From the NCBI RefSeq assembly GCF_026914265.1, contig NC_069124.1, forward strand, positions 85,894,915 through 85,958,914: DNA of 64,000 nucleotides, read 5' to 3'. Below the pieces are notes generated by a model. It was not told the origin of the DNA. It worked only from the letters and a program-made list of their open reading frames with translations, and did no database searches. Position 1 is the stretch's first letter. Each line of letters starts with the position of its first letter. Positions 24,001 through 34,355 of the stretch are shown piece after piece. The position numbers and the translations under genes are program-made. This stretch comes from Mya arenaria (lineage: Eukaryota > Mollusca > Bivalvia > Myida > Myidae).

Positions 24001-27000
24001 CTATCTTGCAGCTGACCATTTTCATTTATTTCAGAGTTCAGAAAAAAAAAATCAAAATTATTTTGATTACCGGTATATACAATTTAAAAGAAAGATGTAG
24101 GTAAAGGCAAGGGCAAGACATGTACCTGTTTTACTCTCCTTGTACACCAGGCAGACTTTCCCATACCCATCACATGGATCCAGCTCAAATACCTTACAGC
24201 GTGAATCAAACGTCGGCTTCTCATTCCCTGCAGCAATAAGATCATGTACATTACACACCTCCCCTTGGGTGTAGTTTAAATGTATTACTTGTACTGACAA
24301 AAAAATAGATAAATATACATACATATAACATTAAATAATTTAGTCTGTGACAAAAAAGTATTCTTAGTTTGTACCGGTAACTTAAGATTTCACTTGCCTA
24401 AACAAATAGTACCTCAAAAAAAATTCTGATGTGATATTTGGTACCAATTGCTTAAGCTTTAAAGGTTTACCCCTCAACAACATTCACTGTGAAAGCAGGT
24501 TATGACACACACTGCAATTTATTATTTTACCTTATTTAGTGATACATAATACCCCTTCTTAGTGAATAGGTAATCATTCAAATGTTCAGGTCTATAGGTG
24601 CCTCCTGAATGACACTTTGTCAGAAGCATGTGGAAGATCAAATAATGTTGCTTTAAGATAAAATGCATTGATTATTAAAAGGGCTCTATGATGAAATAGC
24701 GAAAAAAAGAAAAAGAAAATTGTCGAAAGCTGACATAAACTTGGTATCACTGTGTACAATGCATTGATTATTACTAACTGAAGTATCACATAGTTAACAA
24801 TGAATTTATTGTTCGCAGTTTTTTTGTATTTTTCCTTTAAAAAAAGATTACTAGGTATGTCTACCTAGTAGAATTCATTCCTTATGCGTGTTTGGCTGGT
24901 CGATGGTATCACCTGATATTACCAAGTTAGGTATATAGCTTAAATATTCCAACCGTCTGGAGTGAGCCTTTGTAGCACAGTGGATACAACACTGGACTGC
25001 AATTTTGTCAATACCGGTTTGAACCCAGTCTCCGACTCGATTTTTTTTTTTTACATTTTGGTATTTTTTTTACAATTATGATATCAAAGAGTAAAACATT
25101 TTAATAAATAATTATCCTGAGATTCGTTACAGAAAAAAAAACTCCAGTCTCCGACTCGATTTTTTTTTTTTACATTTTGGTATTTTTTTTACAATTATGA
25201 TATCAAAGAGTAAAACATTTTAATAAATAATTATCCTGAGATTCGTTACAGAAAAAAAAAACTTTTTTGGTGCCATCTGGTGTACAGTCCCTTTAATGGC
25301 CACACAAATATTTCAGAAAAGTAAGAACAAAACTGACCTTTGAACTGCTTGATTCTAAACACATAAGACTGTGGACCCCATGACATTTGACCTAATTACT
25401 TCAAAAACAATACAGGTCATCCACAGTCCAGGGTCAACCTACCAATAAGGTTTCATGGCCCTATGTCATACAGAACTCAGGTTATCATGTGGACAAAGTT
25501 TTTATAAAACTGTTGACAGTGACCTCCACTGATCTAAAAAAAACAATAGCAGTCATCCACTGCTCCGGGGCAACTTAATACTGAAGTTTCATGGTTCTAC
25601 ATCCAACTATTCTTTAAGTAATGCAGGGATAAACTTTTTGATTTTGATCATTTTTAACTATAGGTATTTTCCATGGCTGAGAGTGTAAGATAGGTTAATC
25701 TCAACCCCGTGTTTTACGGAATCAAGGATTATCGAGTTTCCTCAGAACACCCTGCACGAGGGTTGGGATGAACCTTTCTTACACAACTGCTATGGTAGAT
25801 GCCTTTTCTCCCACCTCAGTTAAACAAAATAAAGTAAAATTGTCTTTTTTCGTTGGAACTCTTTTGTGCGTAGTACAATAAATAATGAGAAATCTAAATA
25901 TTGGCACAAGACAACATTTCCATGATGCTACAGACGACGGTCTTCAACAAGGGAGGTAATTGTGTGATGACAATAAAAAAGGAGTTCCATAAGGGTACTT
26001 GTTTTATCTCTGCCTGTGGGCAAGATAAAATTTTCTAGCATGGTCAAATTTTTGGATCTACTTATCTGAGGTGGGAGAAATACTTATCTCCAGAACTGTA
26101 GAAACAATAAAAAAAATATTTCTTCTAACAGGTAAAGAGCAATCTACCATTGAAAGTTGATGTATGGTGAAACCATTCCCCAGTTATTGGGCAAACAAGA
26201 CATGTTTTTCCAAACAATAGAACATCAGACTGACTGACATTTGTAAACCTAAACCATATAGCCATTTTTCTTCAAAGGAGGCTTATCAATAGAATTACAC
26301 ACAATTCTTCTCCAGTTTCTTGCCCAAAATGAGATATGTTAGTTAAAAACAGGCTAACCTGAATGTTCATCTTCAGTATCAGAGTCCATGTCAAGGTCGG
26401 CGAGGCTTGGATTGACCAGGGTGCTGTTCACACTCCCCCCAACCTTAAGAAGTTGATTCATGCTGTTCAGATACATCCGCCCAACAGGGATTGGGCCATC
26501 TATTAACACATAGAAAAACTGTGGTCATAACAAGCAGACACCGGGTCCAATTAAATATTTAACAATTTTACAGATTAACAGGTTTGTTCAAGGTTCTACA
26601 TTGTCACTAAACATACCCACATATAAACATGTTTGAACCCTGCTACATCCTATATTCATGATGATGTATGTACATTTTTATTTTGCTCAGATCTTCTGAA
26701 CAATTATCCATGGAAGTATATTTCCTGGATAGAAAACAGTGTGCAAAAGAGAGATATTGCTGTTACTTATCTAGGTTTAAGTATAGTTCTGAATACATTT
26801 ACAGAGAACTAACATTATCAACAGTCATGACATTCAAGGAATGCCCGTATTGTTCACACATACAAACTCACATAAAACCAGACCTTAGACTTCATAGAAA
26901 CAAGACAAGAGCTGTCACAGAGACAGCGCGCTCGACTATTCTGCCACTTTTCAGTTTAAGGATTGACAAGTTTTGGCAAAACATGCATGGATCACTGTTA

Positions 27001-30000
27001 GATTATATTTCAATGCAATACATGATGTGCTTAGATATTAACATAAATTTGGTAACATGCAAAATTTTAACCAGAATTTTTAAGTTTAATAATAAAGGGC
27101 CATTATTTGCTAAATACAGTAATCTAACTTGGTTATTCAATTAGGCTCCAGGGGTGGTTGAATACCATTGTATAAAGTCTCACAGGTTCGGATCATGATG
27201 GTGAACAAGTGTGCAAAGTTTGAAAGGCATATGTCAATGGACTTTGAAAATATCTGAGGTAGTACGCAATTTTTAACATAAATTCAAAGTAGAAAAAGGG
27301 GCATAATTTTGTCAAAATCCTCCATACAGTTACCTCCTACTGTGTACAGGTTGGGGGCATGATGGTGAACAAGTGTGCAAAGTTTTAAAGCCAAATGTCA
27401 ATGGACTTTGAAAATATTTGAGGTGGTACGCAAACTTTAACGTAAATTCTAAGTAGAAAAAGTGGCATAATTTTGTCAAAATGCTTGATAGAGTTACCTC
27501 CTCTTGTGTACATGTTGGGGGCATGATGGTGAACAAGTGTGCAAAGTTTCAAAGCCCGATGTCAATGGACTTTGAAAATATCTGAGGTAGTATGCAATTT
27601 TTAACGTAAATTCAAAGTAGAAAAAGGGGCATAATTTTGTCAAAATCCTCCATACAGTTACCTCCTACTGTGTACAGGTTGGGGGCATGATGGTGAACAA
27701 GTGTGCAAAGTTTTAAAGCCAAATGTCAATGGACTTTGAAAATATTTGAGGTGGTACACAAACTTTAACGTAAATTCTAAGTAGAAAAAGTGGCATAATT
27801 TTGTCAAAATGCTTGATAGAGTTACCTCCTCTTGTGTACAGGTTGGGGGCATGATGGTGAACAAGTGTGCAAAGTTTCAAAGCCCGATGTCAATGGACTT
27901 TGAAAATATCTGAGGTAGTATGCAATTTTTAACGTAAATTCTAAGTAGAAAAAGGGGCATAATTTTGTCAAAATCCTCCATACAGTTACCTCCTACTGTG
28001 TACAGGTTGGGGGCATGATGGTGAACAAGTGTGCAAAGTTTCAAAGCCAGATGTCAATGGACTTTGAAAGTATTTGAGGTGGTACGCAAACTTTAACGTA
28101 AATTCAAAGTAGAAAAGGGGCATAATTCTGTCAAAATGCTTGATAGAGTTACCTCCTCAAGTGTACAGGTTGGGGGCATGATGGTGAACAAGTGTGCAAA
28201 GTTATAAAGCCATATGTCAATGGACTTTGAAAATATTTGAGGTGGTACACAAACTCTTACAAAAACTTAAACATAAGTGGTTACGCCGACGTCGACGCTC
28301 GGGTGACTAGGATAGCTCTCCTTATTCTTCGAATAGTCGAGCTACCGTATTATATCATGCATAGGACGCACTTTTTTACCCCCAATTCTCGTCTTAAAAA
28401 TTGCCTGCGTCCTTTCTATGCTATTAGAATTTCATATGTTTTTTTCCAAGTCCATTTCAGGTCGAAAATATCGGACCGGGGAAGAACGCGGTAATAGTAA
28501 GTATCTGTACTGCGTCACCGAAGAGAACAACTGACATAGGTAAAATCACGCAAGTTAACACACAAAGACATATATTGAATGTTTACTTTAAAATGATTTA
28601 TTGAGAAATAAATTGAAAAAAAACATGAGTGTTTACTTTTTTATAACAGGGACGCTACTCACAAAAACTCGATGTGAGTCAGCAATTTAACTGGATTGAG
28701 ATATAACGGCAACGGAAATCGGGAAACGAGGTAAATATCTATTAATCGTTCGATATTTTACAAAACATTTTGTTGTATGTTACTGTTTTAAAAAATTGAT
28801 AAATGAATGTGCATAACGCAGAGTAGCATTATTGTCACTATCAAATCTTTTCAAATGTGCGAAGGTGTGAAAAAATCCCGCTGTCTGTCATTAAAAAAAC
28901 ATCAATAGAACAAACTATTGTGATGGTAATACCTTATGGTTGTTTGTTCGCACTTTACCCGATGTGCCTTCCGCTGGCAAGGCTAATTACTGACACTTAA
29001 TTATGCCGACATGCTTTAATCCGCACAGCGACAAGCCTTATCAAAACAATCATCAGTTTTGACAATACACAGTTTTGTTGCGATTGCAACGGTTGCAACG
29101 GTTGACTGTCATTCAGAAGGCATGTCGAGACTATTGCAACGGTTGACTGTCAGTCGGGACTATTACGGCATTTGTATAAGTCTTATAATATGCGTAAATG
29201 TTCTCAAAATGTCAAGACGTACGCTAAATTACCAAAATACGACAATAATTATCGAAATACACAAGACAGTTACCAAAATATGCCTCATATACAATTTTTT
29301 GTTTGTTTTTACTTCAATATATATGTTATAAATACTTGACCAACCTCAATTTTCGGCTCCGATTTTGACATTTTTCCGCTGCGTCCTATCTTATATATTA
29401 AGGGTTTTTACCAGTTTTCTCAACTATTTTTTTGCCTGCGTCCTATCTATGCTAGCGTCCTATACATGATATAATACGGTAAAAATGGTATTTAAGTGAC
29501 TTTAACTTACTGTCTATTTTCACACACCAAGTTAACAGAAAACCATCGGATGTCAAGTAGAAACTTTTGAGATCTTCTGGCAGGAACACAGTGTTTTTCT
29601 GCAAAAAAAGAGTACCCGGTATACAAGTCATCATAGTCAACCAAAATAATAATAAATTAATATATGGGTACCACAAACCGTGATGGGTACTGAAGCTTTA
29701 GTCATCCTTCAAGCCCTCCACACCCAACAAAAAATAGTTTTTTTTTTCCTTTTTCACTGCTCAAAGAATTAAGGTAAGAAGGCTTTTTATATCATTTTTA
29801 CATTGAAAACAATTGCCATTGGATCCTTCTACATATATGAGTTCTTTCCATGCCAAAAAATACAAAAACATATCCCAAGAGAGAAAATAATTATGTTCAG
29901 TAAAAAATTATCTGATTGCATTAAATATTAGGGTCAGGTGCCAGACACAGGGTAAGTCTGGAAATCAAACACAAACATTTCTTTTTTACACCAGAAAAGG

Positions 30001-31596
30001 TGATCTTTATATATTACATTTTTTTTTTTTAAAAGATGAGTCCCGGCTACATAAATGATAGGGAAAGTCATGTTGTTTAAACCGTCCTTGGACAATAAAC
30101 AAAAACAACATACCAATGGTTAGCAAACAGTATTAGAAAAAAACATTATCTGTGTATATGCAAGGTTCTTGAGATCATTAGTTTTGTCCTTCTTACATCC
30201 AGACAGATTATTTTCATAATTCAAACAGTACAGGTTTCAAGTTGTATAGGCATAATGAAGTTTAATTGAATTTCTTATTTATATAGAAATGACTTGTAAA
30301 TACAGAATATGATGTTGGTGCCGATTTTGTTCCATTTTAAGGTAACTGAGGAATAAAATTAAAATAAACACAGACTTTCAATAAAATTTGAATAAACACA
30401 AACTGAGTGTTCTTACAGGCTGAGCTATAAATAGCAATTTGGAAAATCCAGATCATTGACAATAAAGATTGCAATAGGTCAGTGTCAGATCTTAAAATAA
30501 GCAAGTAAGACTGTGCAATTCGGTTAAAAGGACAAAAGTCATGTTTACATCAGTGACAGATTAATGTTGGATACCTGTTCCCAGGCCAGAATGGCTGATC
30601 GATCTGCTGGCTTTCTCGGCTCAAGCTGGAGTCTACACACACCAGTTTTCTTCTCTGAAAGGTATCACAATTAGATTATGTGACTGATTTTTAATAATAT
30701 AAGTCATTGCAAATTACTGCTAGCTTCATTAAATTATAGTCCATTTAAACAGATGCTTCAGAGTCTTTGACTATTTTTGATTTTGAGACTCTACGCGTCC
30801 ATATCCCATTTGTTGTTTTCCTAGCCAAGAGTGACAGATCCCAGCGCTAGGTATATTGAGCGGAAAGATAACAGGCACCTGCTAGGTAGTTTCAAAATGG
30901 CATTGCTTTATTGACAAAAGTTGATCTAAATTAAACTAATTATTTGTGTTTCATTAAACAATGTAATAATTTAAAGGTATTGGCTATAATAATTTAAGTG
31001 TAACCTGTGTTTTGATTTGACAGTGAAGTGTTTGGTATTGTGGAGTAACAGTTGAAGAATATAGTTTACATTGATATGGTTAAGTCAACTTGTGGCGTTT
31101 AAAGAACAAAATGAATATCCAAATGTTAAAAAAGTTCTCTAAACGCGCATTATTGTGGCTACATTTAACCAGACTGAAAACTTATTGACCCTAATATTAT
31201 TTTATATGGCCTATTGAAAGAAGTATTTTTTTCTCTTTTTTGCGAAAATGATGCTATTTATCCGCTATCAAAGGGCCAACTATCGATCCCTTAAAACTAA
31301 AAAAAAAAACTTGCCAGGCAATCCATGTTATAACTTATATGCCTTTTATAATAAATAGTTTTATGCCTTATAAAGGGTATGGTTGGCAAACGACTGCACC
31401 AGCCTGATTTTCAGTAAAAGAATACTTGATTAAAGCTATCGCCAAAGGTTAATCTCAATGCTGTTTACTGGTTAATTTTACAATGCCGATGCCATAGCTG
31501 ATATTATAGTGACTTTTTAGTGTCTGTACCCATATATTTCAACACCCCAACATTCATTTGCTCGAAAAGTGATTTGGATTTTCCCTCCTCTTCCAT
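14999..31596 (-). CDS. TPGS2: Tubulin polyglutamylase complex subunit 2 (nine exons)
   Basis: Non-catalytic subunit of the tubulin polyglutamylase complex, which with TTLL1, TPGS1, LRRC49 and NICN1 adds glutamate chains to tubulin on neuronal and ciliary microtubules (family knowledge; the family has a SMI1/KNR4-like fold). Coding exons: 31596-31530, 30654-30575, 29598-29511, 26499-26359, 24227-24126, 17690-17527, 16666-16524, 15527-15456, 15062-14999. All introns are GT-AG; phases at the eight junctions are 1,0,1,1,1,0,2,2 and all agree. The product is 306 aa; I recall human TPGS2 as about 300. Diagnostic blocks are PEDLKSFYLTSDGF, NEKPTFDSR, GYGKVCLVYK, IWFLDRALRWHYITDTF and HLGLPQWQYAF. 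The tail is low-complexity and K/Q/P/S-rich, as in the family. An in-frame TAA lies eight codons before the ATG. Introns hold many repeats; intron 5 is 6.4 kb. Confidence 0.95.
15456..15527 (-). CDS. TPGS2: TPGS2 exon 8
   Basis: Acceptor GTTACAG, donor GCAAA|GTAAGTG. Encodes KPVPAQTQSQPPGLRKKATV plus three residues, a low-complexity basic tail. Enters and leaves in phase 2. A decoy copy of its acceptor and exon start lies just upstream in the intron (15620-15720). Confidence 0.85.
15600..15725. repeat. Diverged tandem duplication of the exon-8 acceptor region
   Basis: Compared with 15513-15610, this segment repeats CTGGAACC(G/A)GCTTCCTGTA, which on the minus strand is a 3' splice site followed by the first bases of exon 8, then similar AT-rich sequence up to TGTATTCAT. 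The offset is about 110 bp. Confidence 0.7.
16524..16666 (-). CDS. TPGS2: TPGS2 exon 7, acceptor shared with a minisatellite unit
   Basis: Acceptor GTTACAG, donor AAAAA|GTAAGC. Begins QWFTMYAPLRLELDS and ends IDIGKVFKGKSDK in phase 2; QWF and KVFK are family landmarks. The acceptor and the first 15 coding bases are identical to the 21-bp minisatellite filling the adjacent intron. Confidence 0.93.
16651..17440. repeat. 21-bp minisatellite in TPGS2 intron 6, about 37 units
   Basis: Unit on the minus strand is TTACAGCAATGGTTCACAAT+G. Much of 16700-16975 is a 42-bp two-unit variant. The array starts inside exon 7 itself, so each unit resembles a splice acceptor followed by QWFTM codons. Long open frames across it on both strands are repeat shadows. 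Confidence 0.95.
17527..17690 (-). CDS. TPGS2: TPGS2 exon 6
   Basis: Acceptor TTTGTCTCAG, donor CCAAG|GTAAAA. Encodes IEIWFLDRALRWHYITDTFT and HLGLPQWQYAFTDIGL, the most diagnostic block of the family. Ends in phase 0. Confidence 0.97.
18370..18775. repeat. 29-30-bp minisatellite, about 13 units
   Basis: Units contain CCTGCACACTGACAGGACTT, starting at 18401, 18431, 18459, 18489, 18518, 18547 and onwards. Lies inside the Helitron-like element. Confidence 0.9.
19270..19880. repeat. Four tandem units of about 155 bp
   Basis: GTAGAGGGTCACCCAAGGAA recurs at 19342, 19495, 19654 and 19801; each is followed by GTTTCAGAGGAGATGTTTTT and a GTT-rich stretch. Confidence 0.9.
21391..22977. mobile_element. 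Helitron-like non-autonomous element, second family, diverged
   Basis: Begins ACAAGAGCTGTCGAAGGACA and ends CTTATTATTCAAATAG, then TCAAGCTAA. The interior has about eight diverged units of 120-155 bp marked by TTTGACCTTGTGACCTA-type sequence (21647, 21802, 21949, 22070, 22212, 22358 and on). Same ends as 26905-28344. Non-coding; lies in TPGS2 intron 5. Confidence 0.65.
24126..24227 (-). CDS. TPGS2: TPGS2 exon 5
   Basis: Acceptor TTGCTGCAG, donor ACAG|GTACAT. Encodes NEKPTFDSRCKVFELDPCDG then YGKVCLVYKESKT. This is one of the best-conserved blocks of TPGS2. Ends in phase 1. Confidence 0.95.
24966..25036 (+). repeat. tRNA-Cys-like SINE head
   Basis: A box TAGCACAGTGG (24973), B box GGTTTGAACCC (25016-25026) and GCA in the anticodon position within GACTGCAAT. 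The T arm pairs but the acceptor stem does not, so a tRNA-derived SINE or pseudogene is more likely than a working tRNA. Confidence 0.6.
25026..25263. repeat. 119-bp direct tandem duplication, almost identical
   Basis: Two copies (25026-25144 and 25145-25263) starting CAGTCTCCGACTCGATTTT and ending in GAAAAAAAAA, differing only by about one base in homopolymers. The duplication begins in the B box of the tRNA-like sequence. Confidence 0.9.
25661..26091. mobile_element. Dispersed inverted-repeat element, copy 1
   Basis: Inverted arms TGTAAGATAGGTTAATCTCA (from 25685) and GGTTGGGATGAACCTTTCTT (from 25761) form a long hairpin. Further right come CAACAAGGGAGGTAATTGTG and ATCTACTTATCTGAGGTGGG. 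The same modules recur at 61978-62385 and 62385-62960. Non-coding, in TPGS2 intron 4. Confidence 0.7.
26359..26499 (-). CDS. TPGS2: TPGS2 exon 4
   Basis: Acceptor GTTAATAG, donor TTCAG|GTTAGC. Encodes GPIPVGRMYLNSMNQLLKVG and an acidic stretch SLADLDMDSDTEDEHS, matching the PTLADLEDD region of the family. Ends in phase 1. Confidence 0.93.
26905..28344. mobile_element. Helitron-like element with seven 164-bp units
   Basis: Starts ACAAGAGCTGTCACAGAGAC (hairpin GCTGTC/GACAGC) and ends with hairpin TATTCTTCGAATA followed by GTCGAGCTA. The unit marker ATGATGGTGAACAAGTGTGC follows positions 27186, 27350, 27514, 27678, 27842, 28006 and 28169, a period of 164. Its 3' end is interrupted by the TA-flanked element at 28345. 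Lies in TPGS2 intron 3. Confidence 0.7.
28345..29479. mobile_element. TA-flanked terminal-inverted-repeat element (Tc1/mariner/pogo-like, non-autonomous)
   Basis: Left end CCGTATTATATCATGCATAG then GACGC (28345-28369). The right end (29455-29479) is its inverse with one mismatch. TA flanks both sides (28343-28344 and 29480-29481). The 1.1-kb interior has no transposase-like frame. TA target duplication plus short inverted repeats suggest the Tc1/mariner/pogo superfamily; family is inference. Confidence 0.75.
29511..29598 (-). CDS. TPGS2: TPGS2 exon 3
   Basis: Acceptor TTTTTTTGCAG, donor GACA|GTAAGT. Encodes KNTVFLPEDLKSFYLTSDGF then LLTWCVKID, matching the PEDVKNFY and GFHMTW landmarks of vertebrate TPGS2. 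Ends in phase 1. Confidence 0.95.
30575..30654 (-). CDS. TPGS2: TPGS2 exon 2
   Basis: Acceptor CCTTTCAG, donor CAG|GTATCC. Encodes KKTGVCRLQLEPRKPADRSA and ends LAWEQ in phase 0; WEQ is conserved in the family just before exon 3. Confidence 0.93.
31530..31596 (-). CDS. TPGS2: TPGS2 exon 1 (start codon)
   Basis: Starts ATG in AAAATGG context and encodes MEEEGKSKSLFEQMNVGVLK plus two residues. It ends ATGG|GTACAG in phase 1. The split codon G|AG (Glu) joins exactly to exon 2, and the block aligns with the LTLGITRILE region of vertebrate TPGS2. Any upstream non-coding exon is undetermined. Confidence 0.85.
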
Positions 31597-32492
31597 TTTA
31601 CTTGGATGAGAATGACATTAATATCTTAAATTAGTCAACATTGTTGTTTCTTATACGAGAAGCAAAGCATTTTTTAACGATTGAAAACATTTATCCCATT
31701 CTTTCGCGTCGTTGATTACACCTTCTTTGTGAAGAATGGATAAGGGATTTAAATCATGTTTAGGCTGAAGTCCACTAAAATTTAATGTTTCGAACTATTA
31801 TGTTATGCGTAGTGACCTCCCTTTACCAATACACCAACATTTCGTCAAAATGTAAATGAAATGAAATACTACAGGAACATCTCGAAGGCACAAAATAAGT
31901 ACAGAAGTATCTTAAATTCCCATTTGTGCGCGTTTATTTTTGGTTTTAAAGTGTCTTATTCCGTATGTACCATATGATCTGTTCCTCAATCCCTGTAGTT
32001 AATTATTTTATTGCATGTGCTTATATATTAACAAGGCACGTTTGCGATATATTAAAACTTGGAGTAGAATTAAATTACATGTATTACTGGTCCCAGTTTA
32101 AACAGTATTTTGAATTCGGAATGGATTGTTATCCCCATTTATTATAAATGGACTGGAGGAACATGCATAATTGTACCATTGCATATAATGAAAGCACTGT
32201 AGAAAGGCTTCTGGCGCGACAAGAGGGATTTTACTTGCTTATATTTCTGTTAACAGGGAATGCAAATCGAATCCAAAAATTATGTTTTGAGTGGCCCCAA
32301 ACTGTAACCGATAAGTGCCCATACTTTTACTTTTGTCATTATAGTACAAAGGAAGAATGAAAATAAAAGACTATATGCTATTTTTGTTGCTATTTATAGA
32401 AACCATTGAATGTTATTCAAAATATGTATCAGAATGTTTAATCTTGTGTAAAACCATGCGCATTATTCTTTGACTATAGTAATCATGATATT
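31597..32492. other. Upstream region of TPGS2, no gene recognised
   Basis: Immediately upstream of the TPGS2 start on the minus strand. The promoter and any 5' UTR exon should lie here or further right. No TATA box or CpG-rich stretch stood out. Two short plus-strand frames (31965-32360) are unrecognised. Confidence 0.35.
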
Positions 32493-32766
32493 GGCCTACG
32501 TCAATGGGAGGTAATGTCCCAGATACTGTTTCTTTATTTATCTTAGACCTTTAATTATTTTTTATAAGATAGCGTAAATTCTGGTTTAAATATAGACGAT
32601 ATTGTATTGTGTTGATGTTTGCTGATGATATGGCCACTTTAGGAAAATCGACTACGGAGGTTCAACATCATTTACATATATGCTATACATACTGTAATGC
32701 ATGGGGTTTAAAATTGAATACCGCAACACCAAAATTATGGTATGTCCTAAACGCGGACTGTTTTTA
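32493..32766 (+). pseudogene. LINE reverse transcriptase relic
   Basis: Plus-strand remnant: GLRQWEVMSQILFLYL (RT motif B, normally GxRQGExxSP), then after stops LMFADDMATLGKSTTEVQ with an intact FADD box, YCNAWGLKLNTA, and after a frameshift near 32735 KIMVCPKRGL. Order and spacing are those of a LINE RT palm. Heavily decayed. Confidence 0.8.
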
Positions 32767-33591
32767 ATTCACTATAAAAACACATTTGTTTTTTAACCTT
32801 TCAAATATTTAGTTCACTAAATGGCGTCAACTATTGATTCCTTAATCTAGGTTGTAATATCGTTTGATGTCCGTAATTAGTTAAGCAATTGATATATAAC
32901 ATCGCCGCTTAAAACGATAATCTACAAACATATTTACTGCCTTTTCATTTATACTGGTCGCTGGTCAGACGCAGTGGTTAGTTCTCTCTGCCATTGAAGA
33001 GTGCTGCACTTGGAAAATCGCTACATATTCACGCACATACCTTTCAAACAATTTAACGGTAAGAAACACACGGTACAAGTTTGTGATTTGCCACAATGAT
33101 AGGATTACTGAAATAACCGATTCTTTCTATGCGATTATGCACATTAAGCCATAATGCAACAAAGAATTCAGGCGATTACATTGTACGCAACTAGATATCA
33201 ACCTTTTGCGTATGAACCATTTCCCAAATATCTCCTAAAATTATCCCGCAGACATTTAGTGCGAAATGACTAATTTGCTGCCATTCGGGTGATGGTTGGA
33301 TGCATGTTAAATTTAATCGGTTGTGTTTCTAACAACAATGCCACCCCTGTTTATTTTAATCACTTATTAGGTATTATTACCATCATTTGATTTATGATAA
33401 TTAAGGATTGATCGCATTTTTTCTTGCGTTTATGCTGTATGAAAGCATAAGGAAACGCGAGCAAATTCAATGAAGCTAACTCATTAAAGTAAAATATTAT
33501 GAATTATAAAGAGAAACATAAATAGTTAACTAACAAAAACAAATATTTTTATCTTCATACATTTTACAAACACAAGCAAGTCTTTTGAAAT
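32767..33591. other. No gene recognised
   Basis: AT-rich sequence between the RT relic and the trinucleotide array. It may contain further LINE debris, but no motif could be confirmed. Confidence 0.4.
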
Positions 33592-33592
33592 A

Positions 33593-33631
<39 letters not shown>

Positions 33632-33725
33632 GCTACTACTACTACTGCTACTACTGCTACTACTGCTACTACTGCTACTACTGCTTCTACTGCTGCCACT
33701 GCTGCCACTGCTACCACTGCTACTG

Positions 33726-33801
<76 letters not shown>

Positions 33802-33824
33802 TACTGCTACTACTGCTACTGCTT

Positions 33825-33868
<44 letters not shown>

Positions 33869-33887
33869 GCTACTGCTACTGCTACTG

Positions 33888-33925
<38 letters not shown>

Positions 33926-34084
33926 ACTGCTACTCTACTACTACTACTACTTCTGCTGCTGCTGCTACTGCTACTGCTACTACTACTACTACTACTACTA
34001 CTACTGCTACTACTGCTACTACTGCTTCTACTGCTGCCACTGCTGCCACTGCTACCACTGCTACTGCTACTGCTACTGCTACTG

Positions 34085-34137
<53 letters not shown>

Positions 34138-34150
34138 GCTACTGCTACTG

Positions 34151-34181
<31 letters not shown>

Positions 34182-34325
34182 CGCTGCTGCCGCTGCCGCT
34201 TCTGATACTGCTCCTGCTTCTGCTGCTTCCGCTGCCGCTGCTGATACTGCTCCTGCTCCTGCTACTGCTTCTGCTGCTTATACTTCTGCTACTGCTACTG
34301 CTACTGCTACTGTACTACTTCTACT
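33592..34325. repeat. CTA/CTG/CTT trinucleotide microsatellite, about 735 bp
   Basis: Almost entirely CTN triplets: long CTA runs mixed with CTG blocks, including pure CTG stretches of about ten units near 33893 and shorter ones near 34160. Some CCA, CCG and TTC variants occur towards the right. Confidence 0.97.
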
Positions 34326-34355
34326 AAGAATTCCAAACAATTGATTTCTCTGAAA

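Noticed and set aside
33023-33070. Candidate TPGS2 first exon ending TTGAAAG|GTATGTG
   Set aside because: The splice phase does not match exon 2 and the frame gives no family similarity. The exon at 31596-31530 fits in phase and sequence.
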